Positions 1 to 8,886 of a DNA stretch of 64,000 bases are shown here, one piece after another. The DNA comes from Persicitalea sp963716085 (lineage in GTDB: Bacteria > Bacteroidota > Bacteroidia > Cytophagales > Spirosomataceae), in the NCBI GenBank assembly GCA_963716085.1, contig OY970288.1, forward strand, positions 2,790,001 to 2,854,000, given 5' to 3'. Under the pieces are notes generated by a model. That model did no database searches, was not told where the DNA came from, and worked only from the letters and a program-made list of their open reading frames with translations. Both the position numbers and the translations under genes were made by a program. The stretch's first letter is position 1. Every line of letters starts with the position of its first letter.

Positions 1-2
1 TA

Positions 3-764
3 TCAATAGATTTAAGAATATTTGAAGATTACAACATACTTTTCATCATCTTGGGAATTTGGAGAGAGAGAAATCGTTTGGCTCAATTTAATGGCGACTT
101 GCTTGATCGTGTAATAGAGGTACCTGTAGAACCCTGGGAAAGATCCGACTTGAAAAAGATTGTAGCAGAAGGTCAACCTATACTAAACACGAGTCTTGAT
201 AATGTTATAGATTATATCATAGATAGTTGCTTTGATAGTGTCGGTGTGTTTCAAGAAATTTGCAAAGAATCTTGCTACGCTGCTGGGGTGAGCCAAACAC
301 AACAGAATATTGTGGTAGTAACTCAAAGCAATGTCGATTCAGCAATTCAGAAGAAGCTTGAAGACTATTCAAGTAGGCACACAAGATGCATAGAAAGTTT
401 TATTGAGCAAAAGGCACGTACCTCACAGGAAACACCTTTGTACATCCCTTACTATTTTATTAAGGTTTTATTCGGCGAAAGTATTGTATCTATTATTCAG
501 GGTATTAAAAGAAAGCCATTGCAAGAAAAAATCAAAGAAATTCATCACCGCCCCGATGATGTAAGACCATCTGATATGGGATATTTCATTAGAAATCTTG
601 TTTCCAGTCAAATCTCAAAGGGAATTTCACCACCAATATTTGACTATGATAATAGCACTACCTCTATTAAAATTATTGACTCAACCTTTTACTTTTTTAT
701 AAAAAATTGTAACAGAGATGAGGTTATAGAAGAGCTTGCAACACCAGAAGGGCTTAACGGATAA
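3..764 (+). CDS. AAA ATPase-like protein, C-terminal part (5' end outside window)
   Basis: The frame is open from the first bases of the window, so the TTG at 51 is not the real start; the N-terminal ATPase core lies upstream. What remains begins with a hydrophobic strand (FIILGIWRERNRL) followed by NGDLLDRVIEVPVEPW. This order is typical of the sensor-1 strand and lid entry of AAA/Orc-like ATPases, just after Walker B. The rest, about 190 residues, would be the helical lid and a C-terminal domain I do not recognise. The gene is clearly AT-richer than most of the window, which suggests acquired DNA, perhaps the edge of an accessory island. The ATPase call is inference from the short motif region. 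Confidence 0.55.
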   Translation, partial: SIDLRIFEDYNILFIILGIWRERNRLAQFNGDLLDRVIEVPVEPWERSDLKKIVAEGQPILNTSLDNVIDYIIDSCFDSVGVFQEICKESCYAAGVSQTQQNIVVVTQSNVDSAIQKKLEDYSSRHTRCIESFIEQKARTSQETPLYIPYYFIKVLFGESIVSIIQGIKRKPLQEKIKEIHHRPDDVRPSDMGYFIRNLVSSQISKGISPPIFDYDNSTTSIKIIDSTFYFFIKNCNRDEVIEELATPEGLNG

Positions 765-885
765 TGGTTTATAAATTGATATCATTTCCTCACCTGGTCT
801 GTTTCCCCCAGCATCTACCACAAGCCTTTTCCATAAAACTTAGAACTACTCCAATCCCACTTTACAAATCCTCAAAACCATCCCA

Positions 886-1434
886 ATGGGTAAATTCTAC
901 AACTTAATACAAACCGCACACAAAGAATTCATCGAAGCCCAGCATATCTTTTTCGTAGCAACGGCTCCCCTCAGCGGTGACGGGAGAGTCAATCTATCGC
1001 CCAAAGGTTTGGATTGTTTTCGGGTACTGGATGATAAGCGGGTGGCTTATATGGACTTAATCAGCAGTGGCAATGAAACCTCAGCGCATACGCTCGAAAA
1101 TGGGCGGATCACTTTCATGTTTTGCTCTTTTGCCGCCAAGCCGAATATTCTGAGGTTGTACGGCAAGGGATTCACCGTATTGCCTGACTCCGACGAATGG
1201 GACTTGTACGCCAAGGACTTCACCATTTATCCAAGCACCCGGCAGATTATTGTGGCGGAGATTGATCTGGTGCAAACTTCCTGTGGCTTTGGGGTGCCGA
1301 TGTTCGATTATGTCGAGGAACGCGACGTCCATTTTAAATGGGCCGAAAAGAAGGGGGCCGAAGGGCTAATCGACTACATGAAAGCGAAGAATTTGAAAAG
1401 CCTCGATGCCTTACCGACTGATCTGGGTTTGTAG
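886..1434 (+). CDS. Pyridoxamine 5'-phosphate oxidase family protein
   Basis: 182-residue protein of the PPOX split-barrel flavin family. Residues 15-65 (HIFFVATAPLSGDGRVNLSPKG, then a strand ending AYMDLISSGNETSAH) match the flavin-binding half of the family. LENGRITFMFCSF and RLYGKGFTV are the following barrel strands. Such proteins bind FMN or related flavins and are usually cytosolic oxidoreductases; the substrate cannot be read from sequence. It starts at the ATG following a 121-bp gap with no recognisable feature, and stands alone between unrelated genes. Family is confident, specific function is not. Confidence 0.85.
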   Translation: MGKFYNLIQTAHKEFIEAQHIFFVATAPLSGDGRVNLSPKGLDCFRVLDDKRVAYMDLISSGNETSAHTLENGRITFMFCSFAAKPNILRLYGKGFTVLPDSDEWDLYAKDFTIYPSTRQIIVAEIDLVQTSCGFGVPMFDYVEERDVHFKWAEKKGAEGLIDYMKAKNLKSLDALPTDLGL

Positions 1435-1522
1435 TTTTCATAAATTCTATGTCTATATACGGTTCACATTCAAATGTATTCACGAATAAGAATTTCAGTT
1501 GATTAATAGATAACTCAGTAAA

Positions 1523-1723
1523 ATGAAAAAATCAGATAACTATTTCTTACTTGCTGTTTTATGCCTAGTAGCTTATCTTATCGTAGAATTCACCGATATA
1601 TATGGGGATTCGGCATGGTTCAATTTTTTTTTACTACTGATGTTTATGACTTTCTTACTAAGTGGGATTTCGCTCAATAGTAAAAAACAATATGGTTCTT
1701 TGACAATTTTTGTGGTGGAGTAA
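1523..1723 (+). CDS. Small two-helix membrane protein, 3' end altered by an inserted repeat
   Basis: 66 codons from ATG. Two hydrophobic segments (about residues 8-24 and 32-48) with a short polar loop, so a small inner-membrane protein; no family recognised. The last nine or so codons (GSLTIFVVE) are encoded by the left terminal inverted repeat of the element at 1693-1948, so the original C-terminus was probably replaced when the element arrived. AT-rich like the upstream ATPase fragment. Whether the protein still works is unknown. Confidence 0.5.
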   Translation: MKKSDNYFLLAVLCLVAYLIVEFTDIYGDSAWFNFFLLLMFMTFLLSGISLNSKKQYGSLTIFVVE

Positions 1724-1948
1724 TTGGCCATCTGGTTGCGCCCCTCCGGGGCTGGTGTTGGTGCGGGTTTCTTATGCTACAAATCTTGCGCCCCTCCGGG
1801 GCTTCGGAGAAGCCTAACATTTGTAGGATGAGCGAATTGTCAGTAATTTTAAGCCCCGGAGGGGCGCAACCATTGCGTACTAAAATGAGGTAAACGTATT
1901 TTCTGATATTCGGGCTCGGTTGATTCCACAAAAATTGTCAGAGAACCA
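1693..1948. mobile_element. MITE-like element with 22-23 bp terminal inverted repeats
   Basis: The ends are inverted repeats: 1694-1715 reads ggttctttgacaatttttg then tgg, and 1926-1947 is its reverse complement with one mismatch; the pairing extends one base further on each side. The element is 256 bp and has no transposase. It carries three GC-rich palindromic units internally. A 3-bp ATA occurs just outside each end and may be a target duplication or chance. It overlaps the 3' end of the small membrane gene and ends 38 bp before the next start codon. Confidence 0.7.
1736..1869. repeat. Three REP-like GC-rich palindromic units
   Basis: The unit ttgcgcccctccggggc occurs at 1736-1752 and 1786-1802, and inverted at 1853-1869. 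Each is itself a near-perfect hairpin (gcccc-gga-ggggc). Direct and inverted copies can also pair with each other, so the transcript could fold extensively. Such units resemble REP/RAYT-type repeats; no RAYT transposase is in the window. Confidence 0.7.
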
Positions 1949-1986
1949 ATAATATTTGGTCTAATAATCAAGTTATCTCCAACTAT

Positions 1987-3312
1987 ATGAATAAAAGAGA
2001 TTTTTTAAAAAATGCGGCAACAATATCTTCGCTGGCTCTGTTACCAACCAAAACCTGGGCATTTTCCGCGGATAAACGTTTGAGAACCGCCCATATAGGT
2101 CTGGGAGGTATGGGCCAGTCAGACTTAGCTTCCATCACCTCTCATACTAGTGTGGAGGTAGTTGGCCTTTGCGATGTCGATTCCGACGTATTAGAGAAGG
2201 TCGCAGCCCGCTTCCCCAATGCCAAGTCGTACAAGGACTATCGGGTGATGCTCAAAGAACTGGGCGCTGAAATCGATGCCGTTGTCGTATCGACGCCGGA
2301 TCATACCCACGCGCCTGCCTCCATTATGGCGATGGAAATGAACAAGCCCGTGTATTGTCAGAAACCGCTTACGCATTACGTGGAAGAAGCCCGGGCGATG
2401 GATAAAATGGCCAAGGGTAAAGGGTTAGTAACCCAAATGGGTATTCAGGTTCATTCATTTTATGATTACAAACTGGCTACCCTGTTGATACAGGACGGGA
2501 TCATTGGAAAAGTACATACCGTAAGGGCGTGGTCGCCCAAAAACTGGGGCTACAACGGCCCTGCTCCCACGACTGGCGATCCGGTACCTGACAATCTGGA
2601 TTGGGATTTATGGCTGGGAACTTCCGCCAAGCGACCTTACAAAGAGGGTTTCTACCACCCCGGCAACTGGCGAAAGCTCGTCGACTACGGGTGCGCTACC
2701 CTGGGCGACATGGGGGTGCATATTTTCGATACGCCCTACAATGCCTTGCAATTGGACGTGCCACGCACCATTACCACGAATTGTAGGAAACCAAATGGAT
2801 TCGGTTATCCCGAAAAAAACATGGTCACCTACGAATTTCCCGGCACAAAATACACTGCCGATACGCTGAAATGGGTTTGGTACGATGGTGCCGGAGCGGA
2901 CAAGCAACGGGAGGATTTGATGCTGCCGGAAGGAGCGGACTTACATGACCAGGGAGCCATGTTCATCGGTGAGAAAGGCAGATTATACTTACCCCATTTT
3001 CGGGTAATGCCCAAATTAATTGTGGACGGTAGCTATAAAGATATCGATATAACGCGCTTTAAGTCAAGTTTATCAGCCAATGAGAATGTTCCAGAAGGCC
3101 AAAGACATTACCATGAGTTTGTAGACGCATGTCTGGGAAAGGGCCAAACCAGTGCTCCATTTTCTTACGCCTCCCGGCTGACCGAAACCATTTTGCTGGG
3201 CGTCATTGCCGGACGTTTTCCCAATCAGACGTTGCACTGGGATGCAAAAAAGGCGCAGTTTAAGGAGGAAGAAGCGAACCAGTATTTGAGCGGCGTGTAC
3301 CGGGAATTTTAG
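1987..3312 (+). CDS. Gfo/Idh/MocA family oxidoreductase, exported
   Basis: 441 residues. An N-terminal export signal (MNKRDFLKNAATISSLALLP) resembles the degenerate Tat/Sec signals common on Bacteroidota members of this family. A Rossmann NAD(P) site follows (AHIGLGGMGQSD, residues 35-46), then CDVDSD and the family motif around EMNKPVYCQKPLTH (about 119-132) holding the conserved Lys of the EKP-like segment. The C-terminal half is the alpha/beta substrate domain with the GDMGVHIFD segment. Members oxidise or reduce sugars and sugar-like compounds with NAD(P). Substrate is not predictable; it stands as a single gene with no sugar catabolic neighbours. Confidence 0.88.
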   Translation: MNKRDFLKNAATISSLALLPTKTWAFSADKRLRTAHIGLGGMGQSDLASITSHTSVEVVGLCDVDSDVLEKVAARFPNAKSYKDYRVMLKELGAEIDAVVVSTPDHTHAPASIMAMEMNKPVYCQKPLTHYVEEARAMDKMAKGKGLVTQMGIQVHSFYDYKLATLLIQDGIIGKVHTVRAWSPKNWGYNGPAPTTGDPVPDNLDWDLWLGTSAKRPYKEGFYHPGNWRKLVDYGCATLGDMGVHIFDTPYNALQLDVPRTITTNCRKPNGFGYPEKNMVTYEFPGTKYTADTLKWVWYDGAGADKQREDLMLPEGADLHDQGAMFIGEKGRLYLPHFRVMPKLIVDGSYKDIDITRFKSSLSANENVPEGQRHYHEFVDACLGKGQTSAPFSYASRLTETILLGVIAGRFPNQTLHWDAKKAQFKEEEANQYLSGVYREF

Positions 3313-3348
3313 GTTTACACTATTCATTTTCAGAAACCCTGTGCGACT

Positions 3349-3555
3349 TTGATTTCGTTTCAAGAGTACCTCGTCCAAAAAAACATTGCCGAAGAGAGAT
3401 TTCGCGCAGGGGAACCAGCACTTTTTCTTGAATGGGAATCTCTATTCTCAGAACTTCATCCCGACAGCTTCACGGCCCAGAAGAAGTTTTTAATCAATGA
3501 CATCCGGCGGCGGTTTTTCTTGAACGATTACAGCCCACTAGCTCCCGAGAGCTAA
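3349..3555 (+). CDS. Small conserved hypothetical protein
   Basis: 68 residues from a TTG; no ATG lies nearby in frame. It is charged and soluble, with the pattern FRAGEPALFLEWESLFSELHPDSFTAQKKFLINDIRRR. I recognise this as a small uncharacterised protein type seen in Cytophagales genomes; function unknown. It begins 36 bp after the oxidoreductase stop on the same strand and may share its transcript. Confidence 0.6.
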   Translation: MISFQEYLVQKNIAEERFRAGEPALFLEWESLFSELHPDSFTAQKKFLINDIRRRFFLNDYSPLAPES

Positions 3556-3572
3556 ACCATTTCTTTGGTTCA

Positions 3573-3695
3573 TCAATCCTTCCTCAGGTATTTTCTTAGG
3601 GCGCGTATGACTAAGTACAGAATATAAAGCCCAAATCCGATTACAAGCAGAACAACGAGAAACATGACTGTAATGTGAAACCACGTTAAGTTCAT
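3573..3695 (-). CDS. 40-residue single-span membrane protein
   Basis: Reading the minus strand from ATG at 3695 gives 40 residues: a short N-terminal segment (MNLTWFHITVM), one hydrophobic helix (about residues 9-31) and a basic tail (IRALRKYLRKD). The composition, with a clear helix followed by positive charges that would face the cytoplasm, is not expected of random sequence. It fills the space between the convergent small gene at 3555 and the nuclease gene at 3754. Function unknown; it could be a small regulator or subunit. Confidence 0.55.
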   Translation of the reverse strand: MNLTWFHITVMFLVVLLVIGFGLYILYLVIRALRKYLRKD

Positions 3696-3753
3696 AGATT
3701 CAAGAGTTTTATTGATGTAAGCAAAGCGCGAATAGAACTATACACCCTTCAAC

Positions 3754-6669
3754 TCAGCGGGCGCAAATCCCCTTGAAATCACAGTACTCGCAAATCTTCA
3801 CGTCAGCCGTTTGCACGAAGGGTGAGTCGGGGCTTAGCAACTCACCGATGATATCGCTTAGAAGTGCTTCGGATTCGGCGATAAAAGTCTGAGGGTCGTC
3901 GGTTTCGGTGATTTCAAGCTGGTTTTCATAAATCTTTGTCGGTTCGCGGAAAGAATAGAAACCCGATTGGACGCGGGTATCGGCGGCGTGGTAAGTTTGT
4001 TCCCCAAGGATTAGACCTTCGGGGTCTGCCAGATTTTTATAGACCAGATATTTGTAAAACCAGAGCTGCCGCGCGTAGCCTGCTTTCAGGTCGGCGGAAG
4101 TACGTAGTTTTTCCTTTCTCTGTGGAATGGTGCTGCGGCTTTCGGCGTTCATTTCCACGCTGCCCGTCTTGTAATCCATCACAAACAACTTATTTTGGTC
4201 GTCGCGCTCCACGCGGTCGATCTTGCCGCCTAGCTGCACCTTCACTGCCTGTCCACGGATTTCCAGGGTGAGCTCAGTGGTTAGTTTCTGTTCGGCGGCG
4301 ACGATGCTGCGGCGCTCTTCGCCTTGCATTTGGTGGGCCAAAAAGGCTAGAATCTGCTGCTCGCCCACTTGGTAGTAAATTCGGTTTAGGCCCATATCGG
4401 TGATGAAACCCTGGAATAACTCCTGGAACTTATCGGAGAGTACCTTTTTTATTTCTTCCTCGGTTGGGTCTATATTTTCAAGAAAATACCGCTGATCCAG
4501 CTCTTCGAGGGAAGCGTGCAGCCAGGTACCGATTTTGTCCATCCCCAGTTCTTCCTCGATTTCTTCCTTGTCCTGCACCCCTACGATGCGGCCCAGGTAG
4601 AACCTCATCGAGCAACGAATCAGGTCGTTGACATGGGTGGGATACAAGCCTTTCTCCCCCAAATAAGTACGGATGCTTTCCAGCACCGCCTCGTCTTTGG
4701 GTACTTGTTGAGTCAATGTTTGAGAGGGAAGGTCTTCAAACTCCACCATTTTGTTTTCCAACCTGATGCGCGGGTTGTACTCCGCCAGCTCGTACTCGAT
4801 TTGCTGGATAAATCGGCTCTTTTCGCCGCCGCCCAGCGCGTCGTTGGTGCTGACATACAGCAAATGCACTTCTTTGGCGCGTTGCAAAAGACGATAGAAA
4901 TGATACGACATCACCGCTTCCTGATGCAGGTGCGTGGGCAAACCTACCTCACGGGCAATGTCGAAGGGGATGAGCGAATTTTGTCGTTTGGCCTGCGGTA
5001 AAGTCCCTTCGTTCATCGACAGAATGATGACCCGCTCGAAGTCCAGCGCCCTGGTTTCCAGCATACCCAGGATCTGCAAGTCGCTCACGGGTTCGCCGCT
5101 GAAAGGGATGCGGGTATTGCGGATCAAGTCATACAGGAAAGAACGTAACGTGTACAGACCCAGCGGCTCGGGGCGGTCGGCGATGGTTTGCTCGAACTGC
5201 TTGAGCAGGGTGTAAAATAAGTACAGGTACTCCGTTTCAAGCGCATTCTTGTAGTCTTTATAGACTTCACGGAGCAAGTCGATCAGGTCGTAAAACGACT
5301 GGATTATTTGGGTCGAGTCGTCCTTTTTCCAGTGGGTGAAAAGGGTTTTGAATAAATCGTGGCCGTCGCTAATTTCCAATAACTCGTTGGTACTCAGAAA
5401 AACACGGTTATTCACGTTAATTTCACGCAACGTTTTTTGAATGATCGTCAGCTCATATTTGTCGGAAATTCCTTCCAACGGGGGCCGAAGTACGATCTGC
5501 TCATAGTTCCGGATGAATGGATGGTTGAGTACCTTGCTAATCGACTTGTGGTTGAACTTGGGCACTTTCGACGACTTCGTCTTGAACTCCGCCACGTTCA
5601 TATGCAGCTCGAAAATGCTGTCGATCAACGTATAAAGCATCGATCCCCGCAAAGAAAGCCCCATCGTGATGTTAAAATCCTTTACCCCCTCATCCAGGGA
5701 GTAGAGCATCGGCAGCAGCAGGTTTTCGTCCGCCAGTACGATGGCGGTCGGCACAGGCTGCTCGGGATGGTCATTTTTAAGCATCTCCTCGTACAACGAT
5801 CCGGCAACTTTGGTCTGCAGCGTCCCGTTGGGGACGCCATAGACTGTGACGTTTTTCTCAGCGTCCAGCAGGTGATCGTGCGTCCAGTTCCATGGGCCGA
5901 ATTCCAGATTCCGCTTATAATCCCGCAGACTCGTTCCTGCCTCCACGTCCGGGTTCACCGACATGTAATATTTATCCGCGTCCCAAAGCACCTCAGCTTT
6001 ATTGGATTTGCGGAGCTTCTTGATAATTATTTTCTCAGATTCCGTGAAAGCGTTGAAACCTACGAAGTACACCTTTTTGAACGGGGTCCGGTTCAGCAGT
6101 AGTTCGTCGACATTTTCGGCCACATGGCGGTAGGCCATGCCTCGGTAAGCTTTGCCTTTGGCGATCAGACGCTCCCTAAAAGAACTGTATACCAGCTTGA
6201 TATTCTCGAAAAGCGCAAAATAATTCTTCGTCCCCGCCGAGTCAGCCAGACTGCGTCCCGGTGGCAGTTCGGCTTCCCAGCGCTCGACGGCCTTGGCCTC
6301 GGTGAGGTAGTCGAATAGGTAGTCCGTCCTGATCAGATACTGGTCGATGCGATCCAAATCGCCCAACAACACCGTCGCCCAGCCCATGAAGCGGTCGAAT
6401 TGAATGTTTGGGTCGATTTCCTTGAAGGTCTCGAATAACTCGAACAGCAAACTAACCGAATCCGCCACTTCGAGCGTACTGACACTCTCCACAAAGTCCT
6501 CGATTGCGTGGGTTTCGGGGCTAATGATGGGACGCTCGGTGGCATTGGCCAGCTCCCGCTTGACAAAAAAGGCCGCCCGCCGCGTCGGAACGACAATGGC
6601 AATTTTTTCCAAATCGCCATCGTGCGCTTTCAGAATGTGTTCGGCTACTTCGCGGAGGAATGTTTTCAT
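3754..6669 (-). CDS. AddB-like PD-(D/E)XK nuclease/helicase-fold protein
   Basis: 971 residues. The N-terminus (KIAIVVPTRRAAFFVKREL) has the AddB/RecC-type helicase fold without a Walker A motif. The C-terminal nuclease carries GGKIDRVERD and FVMDYKTGS (about residue 830), the PD-(D/E)XK core. One Cys (LIRCSMRFYLGR, about 690) plus a terminal CEYCDFKGIC match the four-cysteine iron-sulphur staple of AddB nucleases. By family it should process double-strand DNA ends for recombination with an AddA/UvrD-type partner, which is not in this window. Start is ATG; repeats and 165 bp separate it from the upstream porin gene, so it may have its own promoter. Confidence 0.85.
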   Translation of the reverse strand: MKTFLREVAEHILKAHDGDLEKIAIVVPTRRAAFFVKRELANATERPIISPETHAIEDFVESVSTLEVADSVSLLFELFETFKEIDPNIQFDRFMGWATVLLGDLDRIDQYLIRTDYLFDYLTEAKAVERWEAELPPGRSLADSAGTKNYFALFENIKLVYSSFRERLIAKGKAYRGMAYRHVAENVDELLLNRTPFKKVYFVGFNAFTESEKIIIKKLRKSNKAEVLWDADKYYMSVNPDVEAGTSLRDYKRNLEFGPWNWTHDHLLDAEKNVTVYGVPNGTLQTKVAGSLYEEMLKNDHPEQPVPTAIVLADENLLLPMLYSLDEGVKDFNITMGLSLRGSMLYTLIDSIFELHMNVAEFKTKSSKVPKFNHKSISKVLNHPFIRNYEQIVLRPPLEGISDKYELTIIQKTLREINVNNRVFLSTNELLEISDGHDLFKTLFTHWKKDDSTQIIQSFYDLIDLLREVYKDYKNALETEYLYLFYTLLKQFEQTIADRPEPLGLYTLRSFLYDLIRNTRIPFSGEPVSDLQILGMLETRALDFERVIILSMNEGTLPQAKRQNSLIPFDIAREVGLPTHLHQEAVMSYHFYRLLQRAKEVHLLYVSTNDALGGGEKSRFIQQIEYELAEYNPRIRLENKMVEFEDLPSQTLTQQVPKDEAVLESIRTYLGEKGLYPTHVNDLIRCSMRFYLGRIVGVQDKEEIEEELGMDKIGTWLHASLEELDQRYFLENIDPTEEEIKKVLSDKFQELFQGFITDMGLNRIYYQVGEQQILAFLAHQMQGEERRSIVAAEQKLTTELTLEIRGQAVKVQLGGKIDRVERDDQNKLFVMDYKTGSVEMNAESRSTIPQRKEKLRTSADLKAGYARQLWFYKYLVYKNLADPEGLILGEQTYHAADTRVQSGFYSFREPTKIYENQLEITETDDPQTFIAESEALLSDIIGELLSPDSPFVQTADVKICEYCDFKGICAR

Positions 6670-6713
6670 ATTTTAAAGAGGAGGAAAGGAGGAAAGGGAG
6701 GACGGAGGAAAGG

Positions 6714-6756
6714 AAGGCACAAAGGCACAAAGGCACAAAGGCACAAAGGCACAAAG
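6714..6756. repeat. 8-bp tandem repeat (aaaggcac)n
   Basis: Four perfect copies of aaaggcac (6721-6752) with partial copies on both sides, preceded by a purine-only ggaaagga run. It lies just upstream of the AddB-like gene start. Related GGCACA units occur at 63003-63065 and, as the reverse complement, at 41458-41485 and 63113-63146, so this is a dispersed repeat family. Confidence 0.85.
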
Positions 6757-6834
6757 GGAAGCGATTCATTAAAAGCGTAGTTCCACAATTGCACAAACCA
6801 ACATCGATTACACGATTCAACAAATCAACACCCT

Positions 6835-8886
6835 TCAATCAAACAACGGCCAAAACACCCCGAAGCTGAAGGTTCGTTGCAATCCTAGGTACCTCGGTGT
6901 GGTATAATAGCCTTCGACGCCCAGACCTTCATTGATGTGGGACATTTTCAATATTAGTCTTACCCGATTGATGCGCAACGTGGCGAAGGCGTCAGCTACG
7001 GCATAGCGGTCCACCAGAAAATTATTTTGCAGGTGAAATTGCTGAGTAAGCGGCATGTAGGCATCGGCCAGGTAGGAAGAGCGGTAGTGCGCCGAAACGC
7101 CCACCTGCACGTAAAGTACCTTGGCGTAGATGAAATCGTAGGTCAATTCCGCCGAGGCGAACATGGCCGGAATGCGGATAATATCCGTGTTGGAATTGAT
7201 GGTATAGTAGCCTTCCCCCCGGAAATTGAGTTTATTTTTTTGCCAGGAGACCTTGGCTCCGATTCTTAACAAACTGAACGAACCCGAAAACTGCTGCGCT
7301 ACGGCGGCGGTGTCGTAATAAACGTAGTTGCTCACCAAATGATACTGCAATTGCGGCTCAAAGTTCAGGGTTTTGGTTTTGATCGGCAACGAACCGTAAA
7401 CCGTGTTGGCCCCCGTCAGGTTGAAGCCATTGTCCCAACTCAGATGATTGCTCTCGTAGCGTTGCATCAGCAGATCCGGCGTCCAGAAGGCGGTTTGGTA
7501 GCCCGCCTCGAACCAGCGGGTCGAGAGTTCACCGCGCAGCAGAAAATCACGGCCCAGCAAATGTTGCCCTTCGGCGATGAGGTGCTGGGTGGAATCTTTC
7601 AGGTAATAGCTCAGCCACAGACCGACGATATTCTCGAACCGCGTGTTTTTATAGCTGGCCGAAGTCGAATCGGTGGTATTGTACGTCCCACGAACGCGGT
7701 ACACCCTCGGGCGGTAATAGGCGCGGTAGTTGAAGCCCGAGAAATTACCTTTGATTCCTAGCTTGGTGTCGACTAGACGATAATCGACAGCCTGATGAGT
7801 TTCCGCCGAGTCGCGCAGGTAGTTTCGGTACAAGCCATTATTCAGGCCCGTCTGGATGTCTGGATCATCGTAGCGATTCTTTATTCCGGTGAATTCTCCC
7901 TGTTGAAAGAGCTGGAAGCCGTTGGCCAGTCGATACTGCTGATAGACGTGGAAAACGTGCCGTCGCTCCCATGAACGGGCGTTATCGCTCAGCCGGGCCG
8001 GGCCGTCGTACACGAAGAGTTTTTCGTTGGCATCGGTAGCGAGCGTATCGAATGCATTCTGCAAGCCGCCCTGCTCTCTGGTATTGTGGTTGAGGTGGCG
8101 GTAGTGCGCCAATATTGCGTACTTTTTATTTTCCGAAAAGTAGCTGGTTTGGGCCAGGAAGTTCCAGTTCTGAGCCAGGATCGCCTCCGAATTTTGGGTG
8201 CTGAACACGCCATACTGCTTGTTGGAAGTAAACCGCTGCACCCGAAAACCCACGTTCAGGCGAGAATTGATGTTTTGATTCAGCCCAAAACGCAGGATAT
8301 TCCGTCCCCGACCGCCCGAAACGAAGGTCATCTCCGTAAGCGGCGAGCGCGTGTCGTAGTATTTGACTTCACCATCCTGTACGGCGTAGGGATCGTAGGC
8401 CCGAAAGCCCAATTGCGCGCCTACACTCTGGTGGGGTTTGTAAAAAGTGTTGCGCGTAGCGGTGCCGTAATTGCCCAAATCCACCAATTGATTCCAGCTT
8501 TGATCGACGAAGGTCCAGCGGTGAATGGCCGTCAGGGAAGTGTCGAGCTGATAACGCGCCGAGTCGCGGTTATTGACGATATCTTCCTCGAAGAAGTGGA
8601 GCGCGGTGCTGGGACCGTAGATGTTTTGGGTGCTGTCGTCGAGCACGGGGCCGCCTTGGCCACCGCCCCCTTCTCCCCCGCCCTGCGTTGGGATTCCCTG
8701 GGGAAGATTTATGCCGCCAGGACGGATTTGGGCCCTAATTTCTTGGTTGACGAACAGGCCGATCAAGAGGAAAAGGGCGGCAGCTCCTGATTTGTGTCTG
8801 GATCGGTATGAGGGACGTCTGCACGTCGCAAACCACAGGGTAGTCCACAGGGTAAAAACTCGGTTTGTTAATTTTTCAAAAATCAT
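6835..8886 (-). CDS. Putative outer-membrane porin (Porin_10-like)
   Basis: 683 residues. After an N-terminal extension and a signal helix (AAALFLLIGLFVNQEIRAQ, cleavage near residue 53) comes a Gly-rich linker and then an aromatic-rich beta-barrel sequence ending FSFGVFWPLFD, with a C-terminal aromatic-hydrophobic strand as in outer-membrane barrels. Repeated patterns such as RFGLNQNINSRLNVGFRV match the Bacteroidota putative porin family. The ATG overlaps the stop codon of lpxK (TAATG), so translation is probably coupled; this explains the long pre-signal extension. Function: passive or substrate-selective channel; ligand unknown. Confidence 0.8.
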   Translation of the reverse strand: MIFEKLTNRVFTLWTTLWFATCRRPSYRSRHKSGAAALFLLIGLFVNQEIRAQIRPGGINLPQGIPTQGGGEGGGGQGGPVLDDSTQNIYGPSTALHFFEEDIVNNRDSARYQLDTSLTAIHRWTFVDQSWNQLVDLGNYGTATRNTFYKPHQSVGAQLGFRAYDPYAVQDGEVKYYDTRSPLTEMTFVSGGRGRNILRFGLNQNINSRLNVGFRVQRFTSNKQYGVFSTQNSEAILAQNWNFLAQTSYFSENKKYAILAHYRHLNHNTREQGGLQNAFDTLATDANEKLFVYDGPARLSDNARSWERRHVFHVYQQYRLANGFQLFQQGEFTGIKNRYDDPDIQTGLNNGLYRNYLRDSAETHQAVDYRLVDTKLGIKGNFSGFNYRAYYRPRVYRVRGTYNTTDSTSASYKNTRFENIVGLWLSYYLKDSTQHLIAEGQHLLGRDFLLRGELSTRWFEAGYQTAFWTPDLLMQRYESNHLSWDNGFNLTGANTVYGSLPIKTKTLNFEPQLQYHLVSNYVYYDTAAVAQQFSGSFSLLRIGAKVSWQKNKLNFRGEGYYTINSNTDIIRIPAMFASAELTYDFIYAKVLYVQVGVSAHYRSSYLADAYMPLTQQFHLQNNFLVDRYAVADAFATLRINRVRLILKMSHINEGLGVEGYYTTPRYLGLQRTFSFGVFWPLFD

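Noticed and set aside
4516..6102. Plus-strand frames of 161 and 221 codons inside the AddB-like gene
   Set aside because: They are antisense to a well-supported nuclease gene and have no recognisable domain.
6714..6756. CRISPR-like array
   Set aside because: The 8-bp units are directly adjacent without spacers; it is a minisatellite. No cas genes are in the window.
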